DNA of 64,000 bases from Rhodobacterales bacterium. Its GTDB lineage: Bacteria > Pseudomonadota > Alphaproteobacteria > Rhodobacterales > Rhodobacteraceae. The notes below the pieces were generated by a model that saw only the letters and a program-made list of their open reading frames with translations, did not search any database and had not been told where the DNA came from. Where the stretch lies: contig JAJNPS010000009.1 in the NCBI GenBank assembly GCA_021155205.1, forward strand, positions 89,104-153,103. The letters run 5' to 3'. Below, piece by piece: positions 1-8,332 of this stretch. Made by a program: the position numbers and the translations under genes. The number at the start of each line of letters is the position of its first letter. Within the stretch, counting starts at the first letter, position 1.

Positions 1-1305
1 GCCAGCCTGCCCTATGCCCCCACCGCCGCGCAGACCCGCGCGATTGGCGAGATCGCGCTGGATATGGAGGCCCCCCTGCGGATGAGCCGCCTGCTGCAAG
101 GGGACGTAGGCTCTGGCAAGACGCTTGTGGCGTTCATGGCCCTGATGATCGCGGTAGAGGGCGGCGGTCAGGGGGTGATGATGGCCCCGACCGAGATCCT
201 TGCTCGGCAGCATCACGAAAGCCTGGCCCCGATGGCACATGCGGCGGGCATCAGGCTGGAGATTCTGACCGGGCGCGACAAGGGTTCGGAGCGGGCGGCG
301 AAACTGGCCGACCTTGCGGCGGGGCGCATTCAGGTTCTGGTCGGGACCCATGCGGTGTTCCAGAAGGATGTGGTCTTTGCCGACCTGCGGCTGGCCGTGG
401 TGGACGAACAGCACCGCTTTGGCGTCGCGCAGCGGATGGAACTGGGGGCCAAGGGGCAGGCGGCGGATGTGCTGGTGATGACGGCAACACCCATTCCCCG
501 CAGCCTGGCACTGGCGAGTTACGGCGACATGGATGTGTCGGTGCTGGACGAAAAGCCCGCCGGGCGTCTGCCGATCCGCACCGCGCTGATTTCGGATACC
601 CGCATCGACGAGGTCGTGGACCATCTGGCCCGCGCCGTCGCCGAGGGGCGGCAGGCCTATTGGGTCTGCCCGCTGGTCGAGGATAGCGAGGCCGTCGACT
701 ATGCCAGCGCCGAGGCGCGGTTCTCTGCCCTGCGCGCGGCCCTTGGGGATGTCGTCGGCCTCGTTCACGGCCAGATGCCGCCCGCCGAAAAGGATGCGGC
801 CATGGCGCGGTTTGTGGCAGGCGCGACCAAGGTGCTGGTGGCGACGACCGTGATCGAGGTCGGCGTCAACGTCCCCAACGCCTCGATCATGGTGGTGGAA
901 CGGGCCGAGATCTTTGGCCTGGCGCAGTTGCACCAGTTGCGCGGCAGGGTGGGGCGCGGCACGGCAGCCTCGACCTGCCTTCTGATGTATCAGGCCCCGC
1001 TGTCGGACGCAGGGGAACGCCGTCTGACCGTCATCCGGGATACCGAAGACGGCTTTCGCATCGCCGAAGAGGATCTGGCCATGCGGGGGGCGGGCGACCT
1101 GATCGGCACCGCGCAGTCGGGTCTGCCCCGGTTCCGCATCGCCGATCTGGAACGGCAGGCCAACCTGATGGCGGTCGCCCAGACCGATGCGCGCAGGCTT
1201 TTGGCGGACGACCCGACACTGACCGGGCCGAGGGGGCGCGCCGCGCGGATGCTGCTATGGCTCCTGGATCAGGACCGCGCGATCCGCCTGATTTCCGTCG
1301 GTTAA
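1..1305 (+). CDS. recG: ATP-dependent DNA helicase RecG, 3' part
   Basis: RecG remodels stalled replication forks and Holliday junctions. The window opens inside the gene, in frame from base 1, so the N-terminal wedge domain is missing. Visible SF2 helicase motifs, in order: Walker A in LLQGDVGSGKT, motif Ia around MAPTEILARQH, the DEQH box in VVDEQHRFGV, motif III in VMTATPIPRS, then the second RecA lobe with TTVIEVGVNVPNAS and QLRGRVGRG. The C-terminal end with EEDLAMRGAGDLIGTAQSG is typical of the family. The gene ends just upstream of an SOS-box promoter. The identification is secure; only the 5' end is cut off. Confidence 0.97.
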   Translation, partial: ASLPYAPTAAQTRAIGEIALDMEAPLRMSRLLQGDVGSGKTLVAFMALMIAVEGGGQGVMMAPTEILARQHHESLAPMAHAAGIRLEILTGRDKGSERAAKLADLAAGRIQVLVGTHAVFQKDVVFADLRLAVVDEQHRFGVAQRMELGAKGQAADVLVMTATPIPRSLALASYGDMDVSVLDEKPAGRLPIRTALISDTRIDEVVDHLARAVAEGRQAYWVCPLVEDSEAVDYASAEARFSALRAALGDVVGLVHGQMPPAEKDAAMARFVAGATKVLVATTVIEVGVNVPNASIMVVERAEIFGLAQLHQLRGRVGRGTAASTCLLMYQAPLSDAGERRLTVIRDTEDGFRIAEEDLAMRGAGDLIGTAQSGLPRFRIADLERQANLMAVAQTDARRLLADDPTLTGPRGRAARMLLWLLDQDRAIRLISVG

Positions 1306-1331
1306 CGTGAAAACCACCTTTGTTCACGAAT

Positions 1332-1346
1332 GTTCTTATAAAGTTC
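1332..1346 (+). promoter_or_regulatory. LexA (SOS) box, GTTC-N7-GTTC
   Basis: The sequence reads GTTC TTATAAA GTTC, an exact match to the direct-repeat SOS box known for LexA of Rhodobacter and many other alphaproteobacteria. A third GTTC lies one step upstream at 1322-1325 with a 6-base gap. The box abuts a TTGACG -35-like hexamer at 1347-1352, so bound LexA should block the promoter of the small gene starting at 1404. Confidence 0.75.
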
Positions 1347-1403
1347 TTGACGCATTGCCCTTGATATGAGAACAATCAAGCAACAAAAGCAGCGGAGGTT
1401 TCC

Positions 1404-1526
1404 ATGTTTGCCGAAATCAAGGACATCGTGACCCGGTCCCGTGCCACGTTGGTCGAGGATCTCTTGGGCGCCGGGACATTGTTCGTGCTGCTGTTTGTCG
1501 GCCTTGGTTGGGTCGGTGCTGCCTGA
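1404..1526 (+). CDS. SOS-box small membrane peptide, 40 aa
   Basis: The 40-residue product starts MFAEIKDIVTRSRATLVEDL. It has an amphipathic charged N-terminal half and one hydrophobic segment (about residues 24-38, with GTLFVLLFVGLGWVG), so a single-pass inner-membrane peptide is expected. A ribosome-binding site (GCGGAGG, 1391-1397) stands 6 bases before the ATG. Upstream is a GTTC-N7-GTTC LexA box and downstream a strong terminator, so it is a complete monocistronic unit. From memory, small proteins of this shape are conserved in Rhodobacterales but have no assigned function. Size, topology and SOS control recall the TisB-type toxic peptide of E. coli; that comparison is inference only. 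Confidence 0.75.
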   Translation: MFAEIKDIVTRSRATLVEDLLGAGTLFVLLFVGLGWVGAA

Positions 1527-1627
1527 ACTTTTGAAATTCCTACTGCCTGCGGTCTGAACCCCTGCACCTGCGCTGTCCCCCCGGGCCGTCCCGCCCGGTG
1601 CGCACGTTTCCAGACACGCCACTGACC

Positions 1628-1663
1628 GCCGCCATCCCCCCCCGGATGTGCGGCGGCTTTTTT
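1628..1663 (+). terminator. Rho-independent terminator
   Basis: The stem GCCGCC (1628-1633) pairs with GGCGGC (1652-1657), and an inner ATCC/GGAT pairing can extend it. Six T residues follow (1658-1663). It closes the transcript of the 40-aa SOS peptide. Confidence 0.75.
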
Positions 1664-1670
1664 GGTGTGG

Positions 1671-2129
1671 TCAGCCTGCCGCCTTGCGCCGCGCGTCGGC
1701 CATCGCCTCGCGCGCGGCCTCCAGCGCCAGCAGGATCGAGGCATGGCGGTTCTTGTAGTCGCGCGCGGGGATCAGCACGTCATAGTCCTGAAACGGTGCG
1801 GGCGGCGGTGGGCCGCGGTCGGTCAGCATCGCGACCAGCGCGCGATGTGCCCGGTCAAGGTCATCCTCGGTCAGCCCGACCACGACCGACCCCAGTACGG
1901 CGGCTGACGCCTGGCCCAGGGCACAGGCCTTCACATCCTGTGCAAAGCGGGTGATCCGGCCATCCGTCACGGACAGGTCTGCCGTCACCGTCGATCCGCA
2001 AAGCGGCGATCGTCTGCTCGCCGTCCCGTCCGGGTTGTCGAGACGCCCAAGATGCGGGATATCGGCTGCCAGCGCCAGAATCCGGCCCGAATACAGTTTG
2101 ATCAGGTCGCTGTCGCTCAAACCGGCCAT
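1671..2129 (-). CDS. Iron-sulfur cluster assembly scaffold protein, NifU/IscU-like
   Basis: The protein resembles the NifU N-terminal (IscU) family, COG0822, which holds a nascent Fe-S cluster on conserved cysteines. It has 152 residues from the ATG at 2129. This start is preferred over one 21 codons upstream because the fold begins at MAGLSDSDLIKLYSGRILAL. Two expected cysteine sites are visible, LCGSTVT and KACALGQASAAVLG. The third family cysteine appears to be replaced by a histidine (KNRHASILLALEA), a variant seen in alphaproteobacterial members. It is divergent from hisI with a 61-base gap. It might act as an accessory Fe-S carrier rather than the main scaffold. Confidence 0.75.
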   Translation of the reverse strand: MAGLSDSDLIKLYSGRILALAADIPHLGRLDNPDGTASRRSPLCGSTVTADLSVTDGRITRFAQDVKACALGQASAAVLGSVVVGLTEDDLDRAHRALVAMLTDRGPPPPAPFQDYDVLIPARDYKNRHASILLALEAAREAMADARRKAAG

Positions 2130-2190
2130 CCTTGCCCTTCGGATAAGCCCAATGTAATGCGCCCCGAGCCAAAGGCCAAGGAGGCCTGCC

Positions 2191-2550
2191 ATGACCTTTG
2201 ATCCAGCGACGCTGACCTACGACGCGAACGGGCTGATCCCCTGCATCGCGCAGGACGTCTATTCGGGCGAAGTGCTGATGTTTGCCTGGATGAACGCCGA
2301 GGCGGTGGCAAAGACCCTGGCGACGGAACGCGTCACATACTGGTCGCGGTCGAGGGCCGAACTTTGGGTCAAGGGGGAGACGTCCGGGCATGTCCAGTGG
2401 CTGACGGAACTGCGGATCGACTGCGACCGCGACTGTCTTTTGGCACTGGTGGAGCAGGAAGGCCCCGCCTGCCATACCAACCGGCGGTCGTGTTTCTATA
2501 CCGCAGTGGTCGATGGGGTGGAGGTAAAGACGCTGTTGCCTGAAGCGTAA
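2191..2550 (+). CDS. hisI: Phosphoribosyl-AMP cyclohydrolase
   Basis: HisI opens the purine ring of phosphoribosyl-AMP in step three of histidine synthesis and needs Zn and Mg. The 119-aa length is normal for the stand-alone enzyme (no HisE domain fused). Family motifs present: VLMFAWMNAEA, TYWSRSRAELWVKGETSGH, the acidic metal site DCDRDCLL and the zinc ligand pattern CHTNRRSCFY. The start is fixed by AAGGAGG seven bases upstream. The gene is monocistronic and isolated from other his genes, and it is followed by two palindromic hairpins. Confidence 0.95.
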   Translation: MTFDPATLTYDANGLIPCIAQDVYSGEVLMFAWMNAEAVAKTLATERVTYWSRSRAELWVKGETSGHVQWLTELRIDCDRDCLLALVEQEGPACHTNRRSCFYTAVVDGVEVKTLLPEA

Positions 2551-2553
2551 AGT

Positions 2554-2597
2554 CAAGTTTCTTCGAAGAAACTTGCAAATTCGTTCGAACGAATTTG
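2554..2597. repeat. Two abutting 22-bp perfect palindromes, probable bidirectional terminator
   Basis: Bases 2554-2575 form a perfect palindrome with arm CAAGTTTCTTC, and 2576-2597 form a second with arm CAAATTCGTTC. They share no spacer and sit exactly between the convergent ends of hisI and gluQ. As RNA each can fold into an 11-bp stem with no strict loop (about 9 bp in practice). The A/T-containing flanks fit a terminator working in both directions. An alternative role as a protein-binding site is possible. Confidence 0.7.
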
Positions 2598-2598
2598 T

Positions 2599-3432
2599 CT
2601 ATAGGCCCACCATTCGACGGATGTCCGCAGGCGTTGCGCCCTCCGCCCGGTACTTTGCAATCGCCCGCGCATCGTCGCGCTTGGCCAGACGTTTGCCGTG
2701 TGCGTCCCGGATCAGGCCGTGGTGGTGGTAGGCAGGCGTCGGCAGGCGCAGCAGATGCTGCAGGATCACCTGAATGGCGGTGAACTCGAACAAGTCCTCG
2801 CCCCGGAAGACATGGGAAATGCCCTGATCCGCATCATCCAGCGCCGAGGCCAGGAAATAGGCAACGACCTCCTCGCCCTTGCGCGACAGGACGACATCGC
2901 CGATCTGCGCCATCGCGAAAGTCGGATCAACGCGGTGTAGCCCGGCATGGGTTGGGCCGGTTTCAACGAAGGTCGGTTCGGCCCCTGCCAATGCCGACAA
3001 CGCCTTGCCAAGGTCCAGCCGCAGCGCATCGCCTGGTCGCCGTGACGCCATGGGACGGTTGCGACAAGTGCCGGGATAAACGTTGAAGGCAACGCCTTCC
3101 TGCGGTGCAGAGGCCGCTGCCCGGATGTCGGCGCGCGTGCAGGAACAGGGGTAAAGCAGACCACGCGCCATCAGCGGTGCCAGTCGCGCGTTGTAGCTGG
3201 CGATATGTTCGGACTGGCGATGAACCGGCTCGTCCCAGGTCAGACCAAGCCACGACAGGTCATCCAGGATCTGCGCATCGTATTTTGCGCGGCAGCGTTC
3301 AGGATCGGTATCCTCCATCCGCAGCAGGAACTGCCCCCCCGCTGCGCTCACCATGTCATGCGCCAGGATCGCCGAGTACGCATGCCCCAGATGCAGTGGC
3401 CCGGTCGGCGAAGGCGCAAACCGCGTCCTCAT
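2599..3432 (-). CDS. gluQ: Glutamyl-Q tRNA(Asp) synthetase
   Basis: GluQ-RS is a shortened glutamyl-tRNA synthetase that places glutamate on the queuosine base of tRNA(Asp). At 277 aa it lacks the anticodon-binding half, as expected. The start is MRTRFAPSPTGPLHLGHAYS with the HIGH-type motif HLGH. The zinc site is YPCSCTR plus a later Tyr/Cys pair (VYPGTCRN), and the KMSKS-type loop is HGKRLAKRDDA. An ATG seven codons into the open frame is preferred because it shares one base with the trmFO stop (TGATG), suggesting translational coupling. Confidence 0.93.
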   Translation of the reverse strand: MRTRFAPSPTGPLHLGHAYSAILAHDMVSAAGGQFLLRMEDTDPERCRAKYDAQILDDLSWLGLTWDEPVHRQSEHIASYNARLAPLMARGLLYPCSCTRADIRAAASAPQEGVAFNVYPGTCRNRPMASRRPGDALRLDLGKALSALAGAEPTFVETGPTHAGLHRVDPTFAMAQIGDVVLSRKGEEVVAYFLASALDDADQGISHVFRGEDLFEFTAIQVILQHLLRLPTPAYHHHGLIRDAHGKRLAKRDDARAIAKYRAEGATPADIRRMVGL

Positions 3433-4769
3433 CAACCCTGGCCCGCAACCCATTCGGAAAATGAGGCTTTCGCCCGATCGGTATAGGCCTTGTAGCGATC
3501 CTTTCGCCCTTTTCGACCCCCACGCGCATCAATCGGGGGAAACAGCCCGAAATTCACATTCATCGGCTGAAACGTCTTTGCCTCCGCGCCGCCGGTGATG
3601 TGGGTGATCAGCGCGCCCATCGCCGTATCGGGCGGCGGTGGCGCCAGGACGCGCCCCAGAATCTCCGCCGCCGCCATCCGTCCCGCCAGCAATCCCATCG
3701 CGGCAGACTCCACATATCCCTCCACCCCGGTGATCTGACCGGCAAAGCGGATATGGGTCCGCGACTTCAGCCGCATCTGGTCATCCAAGAGCGTGGGTGA
3801 GTTGATGAAGGTGTTGCGGTGAATGCCCCCCAGCCGCGCAAAACTTGCGTTCTGCAGCCCTGGAATCATCCGTAAAACATCGACTTGCGCGCCGTACTTC
3901 ATCTTGGTCTGGAACCCGACGATGTTGTAGAGCGTGCCCAGCTTGTTGTCGCGGCGCAACTGCACCACGGCATAGGGTTTCGCGCGGCCATGCCCGTCGG
4001 TCAGCCCGACGGGTTTCATCGGGCCGAACCGCAAGGTCTCGCGTCCGCGTTCCGCCATGACCTCAATGGGCAGGCAGCCGTCGAAATAGCCCGCCGCTTC
4101 TCCCTCATGGAACTCGGTCTTGTCGGCGGCCAGCAGCGCGTCGATGAACGCTTCGTATTCGTCGCGGTTCATCGGGCAGTTCATATAGGCGGTCTGTTCC
4201 TCTGCCGTTTCGCCCTTGTCATAGCGCGACTGCATCCAGGCGACCGACATGTCCACGCTGTCGGCATAGACGATGGGCGCAATGGCGTCGAAGAACGCCA
4301 GCGCGTCGGCCGCTGTTGCGGTGCGGATGCTGTTGGCAAGGGTGCCCGAGGTCAGCGGACCCGTCGCGATGATCCAGCGGCCGTCTGAGGGAAGATCCGT
4401 AACCTCTTCATACAAAGCTGAAATCAGCGGATGCGCCATCAGACGTGCCGTCACGCTTTCGGCAAAGGGATCGCGGTCCACCGCCAGCGCCCCGCCCGCA
4501 GGCAGCCGGTGCGCGGTGGCCATTTCCATGATCAGCCCGCCCGCGGCCCGCATCTCCCAATGCAGCAGTCCCACCGCATTGCGTTCGTCATCGTCCGACC
4601 GGAACGAGTTGGAACACACCAGTTCCGCGAAATGCCCGGTCCGGTGGGCAAAGGTGCCGACTTTGGGGCGCATTTCGTGGATCACCACGGGCACGCCCAG
4701 TTGCGCGGCCTGCCAGGCGGCCTCGGAGCCCGCCATGCCGCCGCCGATGATGTGAAGGGGTTCGGTCAT
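3432..4769 (-). CDS. trmFO: tRNA (uracil-54-C5) methyltransferase, folate/FAD-dependent
   Basis: TrmFO makes ribothymidine at position 54 of tRNA using methylenetetrahydrofolate and FAD. The 445-aa length is typical. The N-terminal FAD fold is clear (HIIGGGMAGSEAAWQAAQLG), followed by the family signatures HEMRPKVGTFAHRTGHFAEL and ELVCSNSFRSDD. Later GGIHRNTFINSP and RFAGQITGVEGYVESAAMG are also family-specific. It is the upstream partner of gluQ, so two tRNA modification enzymes are co-transcribed. Downstream of the gyrA-linked small gene on the same strand. Confidence 0.95.
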   Translation of the reverse strand: MTEPLHIIGGGMAGSEAAWQAAQLGVPVVIHEMRPKVGTFAHRTGHFAELVCSNSFRSDDDERNAVGLLHWEMRAAGGLIMEMATAHRLPAGGALAVDRDPFAESVTARLMAHPLISALYEEVTDLPSDGRWIIATGPLTSGTLANSIRTATAADALAFFDAIAPIVYADSVDMSVAWMQSRYDKGETAEEQTAYMNCPMNRDEYEAFIDALLAADKTEFHEGEAAGYFDGCLPIEVMAERGRETLRFGPMKPVGLTDGHGRAKPYAVVQLRRDNKLGTLYNIVGFQTKMKYGAQVDVLRMIPGLQNASFARLGGIHRNTFINSPTLLDDQMRLKSRTHIRFAGQITGVEGYVESAAMGLLAGRMAAAEILGRVLAPPPPDTAMGALITHITGGAEAKTFQPMNVNFGLFPPIDARGGRKGRKDRYKAYTDRAKASFSEWVAGQG

Positions 4770-4784
4770 CGCGCCGATGTAGCG

Positions 4785-5102
4785 TTAACGCGCGGCCAAG
4801 AAAAGGGCGGCGCGGTCGGCGGCGACAAATGCAGCCTGTTCGAGGGGCGAAGCGTCGCGGGACAGGCGGCCAAGGTCCATGGCCTTCAGGAAGAACCCGA
4901 GGGCCGGCTGACCGTCCAGATGCCTGCTGCAACACAGGACGGCGCGAAACGGGCGCCGTGCCGCGGCATCGGCGTCCATCAGCGCCTCCAGCTCTGCTGC
5001 AAGCTCACTGATGCGCAGGCCGAGGTCGCGGGCAAGCGCGCCATAGGTGATCGTCTGGCCCGCGACGACAAGGCCGTCCAGCCGCGCCTCAAGCGGCGAC
5101 AC
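4785..5102 (-). CDS. Hypothetical protein, 105 aa, coupled to gyrA
   Basis: I do not recognise this family. The frame begins with GTG directly after the gyrA TAG stop (TAGGTG), so translation is probably coupled to gyrA. The protein is mostly helical in look and rich in Ala/Leu, with the stretch GQTITYGALARDLGLRISEL, which resembles a short helix-turn-helix or a YGALA motif. A mid-protein CC pair is also present (LCCSRHLDG). It has no signal peptide or membrane segment. Codon use matches its neighbours. A function cannot be assigned. Confidence 0.65.
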   Translation of the reverse strand: MSPLEARLDGLVVAGQTITYGALARDLGLRISELAAELEALMDADAAARRPFRAVLCCSRHLDGQPALGFFLKAMDLGRLSRDASPLEQAAFVAADRAALFLAAR

Positions 5103-7808
5103 CTAGTCGTCCACGCCCTGTTCGGCCACCCTCGCCACAGACACGACCTCCTCGCCGTCACTCACGTTGAACACCTTGACCCCGCCGGCCGATCGGGACC
5201 GGAACGAAATCTGGTCCACCGGGACGCGGATCGACTGGCCGGTGCTGGTGGCCAGCATGATCTGGTCGGCCAGGTCGACCGGGAAGGATGCCACCAGCGG
5301 TCCGCCGCGCATCGCGCCGTCCATTGCCTTGACGCCCATGCCACCGCGACCGCGCACGGGATAGTCGTGGCTGGATGACAGCTTGCCCGACCCGCCTGCG
5401 GTGATGGTCAGGATCAGATCCTCGGCTGCCGACATCTCGGCATAGCGGTCGGGCGACAACTGGCCCGCGACAACCGCCTCTTCGTCGTCGTCGGCCTCAT
5501 CCTCGGTCACGCCAGCCATCAGGCGGCGCTGCTTCAGATAGGCCGCGCGTTCCGCCGGGTCGGCCTCAAAGTGCCGGATGACCGACATCGACACCACGCG
5601 GTCATCGCCCGACAGCCGCACGCCCCGGACGCCGGTGGAATCGCGCCCCTTGAACACGCGCACTTCGTCGGTCGAAAACCGGATCGCGCGCCCCGAGGAC
5701 GTGACCAGCATCACATCATCATTTTCATTGCAAATCCGCGCATTTACGAGCGAAACCTCATCCGGCAGCTTCATCGCGATCTTGCCATTGCGCATGACAT
5801 TGGTGAAATCCGACAGGGCGTTGCGGCGCACATCACCATCGGAGGTGGCAAAGACGATCTGAAGGTTGTCCCATTCCTCCTCTGGCACGTCGACCGGCAT
5901 AAGGGCGGCGATCGACACGCCCCCCTCGATCGGCAGGATGTTCACGATGGCCTTGCCCTTGGCCTGCCGTCCCGCCAGGGGGAGACGCCATGTCTTGAGC
6001 TTGTAGACCATGCCATCGGTGGTGAAGAACAACAGGTTCGTATGGGTGTTGGCGACAAAGAGCGTGGTGACGACGTCATCCTCCTTGGTCGCCATCGAGG
6101 CCAGACCCTTGCCGCCCCGGTTCTGGGCGCGGAACTCGGCGAGGGGGGTGCGCTTGATATAGCCGCCGGAGGTGATGGTCACGACCATGTCCTCACGCTC
6201 GATCAGGTCCTCGTCCTCCATGTCGCCGGACCAGTCGACGATTTCCGTGCGGCGCGGCACGGCGAACAGGGCTTTGACCTCGCGCAATTCGTCCGAGATG
6301 ATCGCCATGATCCGGTCGCGCGAGCCAAGGATTTCCAGGTAATCCTTGATCTTTGCAGCCAGTTCTTCAAGTTCGTCGGTGACTTCCTTGACGCCAAGGG
6401 CCGTCAGCCGCTGCAGGCGCAGGTCGAGAATGGCGCGGGCCTGGATTTCCGACAGATTATAGCTGCCGTCGTCGTTGATGGTGTGGCTGGGGTCGTCGAT
6501 CAGCCGGATATAGTCGGCGATACCTTGCGCGGGCCAGCGGCGTTCCATCAGCTTTTCGCGCGCCTCGGCGGCATCGGCGCTGGCGCGGATGGTGCGGACA
6601 ACTTCATCCACGTTTGACACGGCGACGGCCAGACCACAGAGGACGTGGCTGCGTTCACGCGCCTTGCGGAGTTCAAAGGCGGTGCGCCGGGCGACAACTT
6701 CCTCGCGGAAGGTGATGAAATAGCTTAGGAAATCGCGCAGCGTCAACTGTTCGGGGCGACCGCCGTTGAGCGCCAGCATGTTGCAGCCAAAGCTGATCTG
6801 CATCGATGAGAACCGGAAGAGCTGGTTCAGCACCACATCGGCGGTGGCGTCCCGCTTCAACTCGATGACCACGCGGATGCCGATGCGGTCGCTTTCATCG
6901 GCGATGTTCGAGATGCCTTCGATCTTTTTCTCGCGCACCATCTCGGCGATCTTTTCGATCATCGCGGCCTTGTTCACCTGATAGGGAACCTCGTCCACGA
7001 TGATGGCGAAACGGTCCTTGCGGATTTCCTCGATATGGGTTTTGGAGCGGATAATGACGGAACCCCGACCCTCCAGATAGGCCTTTCGCGCCCCTGATCT
7101 ACCAAGGATGGTGGCGCCGGTCGGGAAATCCGGGGCGGGGATGATCTCCATCAGCGCCTCGGTACTGATATCGGGATCGGCGATCATCGCAAGGGTGCCG
7201 TCAATGACCTCGCCCAGGTTGTGGGGCGGGATGTTGGTCGCCATGCCGACCGCAATGCCGCCAGCACCATTGACCAGCATGTTCGGGAACCGGGCGGGAA
7301 GGACGGTCGGTTCGCGGTCCTTGCCATCATAGTTGTCCTGGAAATCGACGGTTTCCTTGTCGATATCGGCCATCAGGAACGCCGCTGGCTTGTCCATCCG
7401 CACTTCGGTATAGCGCATGGCGGCGGCATTGTCGCCGTCCATGGAGCCAAAATTTCCCTGTCCGTCCAAGAGCTTGAGCGACATCGAGAAGGGCTGTGCC
7501 ATGCGCACGAGGGCGTCGTAAATCGCTGAGTCGCCATGGGGGTGGTATTTGCCCATGGTATCGCCGACCGGACGGGCGGATTTGCGGTAGGGTTTGTCAT
7601 GGGTGTTGCCGGATTCGTACATCGCAAAGAGAATCCGGCGATGGACCGGCTTCAGACCGTCGCGCAGATCGGGGATGGCGCGGCTGACGATGACGCTCAT
7701 CGCGTAGTCGAGATAGGCGGTCTTCATCTCCTGGACGATGTCGATCTGCGGTCCGTGCGGAACGGGGATTTCACCTGCGTTATCAATATCTTCGGGTGTG
7801 TCGGTCAC
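5103..7808 (-). CDS. gyrA: DNA gyrase subunit A
   Basis: GyrA cuts and rejoins DNA in the A2B2 gyrase that introduces negative supercoils. It has 901 aa, normal length. The catalytic tyrosine is Y133 in AAAMRYTEVR. The quinolone-determining region reads KYHPHGDSAIYDALVRM with Ser94 and Asp98, the wild-type susceptible pair. The C-terminal beta-pinwheel blades are present, including the GyrA-box-like QNRGGKGLASM. An acidic insert lies in DEADDDEEAVV. Translation starts with GTG (7806-7808). A promoter with TTGCAC and TATAAC lies about 50 bases upstream. Confidence 0.97.
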   Translation of the reverse strand: MTDTPEDIDNAGEIPVPHGPQIDIVQEMKTAYLDYAMSVIVSRAIPDLRDGLKPVHRRILFAMYESGNTHDKPYRKSARPVGDTMGKYHPHGDSAIYDALVRMAQPFSMSLKLLDGQGNFGSMDGDNAAAMRYTEVRMDKPAAFLMADIDKETVDFQDNYDGKDREPTVLPARFPNMLVNGAGGIAVGMATNIPPHNLGEVIDGTLAMIADPDISTEALMEIIPAPDFPTGATILGRSGARKAYLEGRGSVIIRSKTHIEEIRKDRFAIIVDEVPYQVNKAAMIEKIAEMVREKKIEGISNIADESDRIGIRVVIELKRDATADVVLNQLFRFSSMQISFGCNMLALNGGRPEQLTLRDFLSYFITFREEVVARRTAFELRKARERSHVLCGLAVAVSNVDEVVRTIRASADAAEAREKLMERRWPAQGIADYIRLIDDPSHTINDDGSYNLSEIQARAILDLRLQRLTALGVKEVTDELEELAAKIKDYLEILGSRDRIMAIISDELREVKALFAVPRRTEIVDWSGDMEDEDLIEREDMVVTITSGGYIKRTPLAEFRAQNRGGKGLASMATKEDDVVTTLFVANTHTNLLFFTTDGMVYKLKTWRLPLAGRQAKGKAIVNILPIEGGVSIAALMPVDVPEEEWDNLQIVFATSDGDVRRNALSDFTNVMRNGKIAMKLPDEVSLVNARICNENDDVMLVTSSGRAIRFSTDEVRVFKGRDSTGVRGVRLSGDDRVVSMSVIRHFEADPAERAAYLKQRRLMAGVTEDEADDDEEAVVAGQLSPDRYAEMSAAEDLILTITAGGSGKLSSSHDYPVRGRGGMGVKAMDGAMRGGPLVASFPVDLADQIMLATSTGQSIRVPVDQISFRSRSAGGVKVFNVSDGEEVVSVARVAEQGVDD

Positions 7809-7854
7809 GAGGTTCCGCGCTTTCTTGTCTGATCCAAGATTTGGTAGGTTTCAG

Positions 7855-7882
7855 GTTATACCATCCCAGCTATGGGGTGCAA
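7855..7882 (-). promoter_or_regulatory. Probable gyrA promoter
   Basis: On the minus strand TTGCAC (7877-7882) and TATAAC (7855-7860) are separated by 16 bases, about 50 bases before the gyrA GTG. They lie in the 193-base divergent gap between gyrA and usg. This is a match by eye to the sigma-70 consensus. Confidence 0.55.
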
Positions 7883-8001
7883 TGGGGCCTCGGCAGGGGC
7901 TTTGTCAGCCACCGAAGTGGAGTGACAACATATTGTTTTTATTGAAAAGAAATTGGAATCAGGCATCCTTTGCATCGGGGAGGATGGCAAAGGAGGTTTT
8001 G

Positions 8002-8271
8002 ATGCCCCGGACCGAGACGGAGTTGATGCTGAAAGGGTATGGCCTGACGACGGCCGAACTTTACTACCGGATGCCGGATTATCGAAGCGTTATCAACAGC
8101 TTCATCTGGCAGGAGTATGATCTTGCGCCTGATTATCCGGCGCTGTTCAGGTTCATCGAATTCTGGCAGGGCAACATCGACGGGCCGCTGCATTCGGTGC
8201 GGTTCACCCACCGCAAACTGATCGGACCCGCAGAGTGGCGGAACGTCGTGGGGGAGTTCCGGGTCCATTGA
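8002..8271 (+). CDS. usg: Usg family protein
   Basis: Small 89-aa soluble protein of the Usg-like family (named for its position beside trp/asd-type genes in other bacteria); its biochemical role is unknown. The family hallmark is the segment GYGLTTAELYYRMPDYRSVI followed by FIWQEYDLAPDYPALFRFIEFW. The start ATG at 8002 is chosen because AGGAGG (7991-7996) lies just upstream; the open frame upstream has no such support. The conserved ending PLHSVRFTHRKLIGPAEWRNV is intact. Divergent from gyrA. Confidence 0.85.
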   Translation: MPRTETELMLKGYGLTTAELYYRMPDYRSVINSFIWQEYDLAPDYPALFRFIEFWQGNIDGPLHSVRFTHRKLIGPAEWRNVVGEFRVH

Positions 8272-8332
8272 TTGGTTGGGGTTGCTGACAGGTTCCTGTC
8301 GGGCATGTGTCGGCACGGGCAGGTGCCTGACG

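Noticed and set aside
1361..1379. TTGAT...ATCAA pair near the SOS peptide promoter as an Fnr box
   Set aside because: The spacer is nine bases rather than four, so it does not fit an Fnr site.
5103..7808. Quinolone-resistance substitutions in gyrA
   Set aside because: The determining region keeps Ser94 and Asp98, the susceptible residues.
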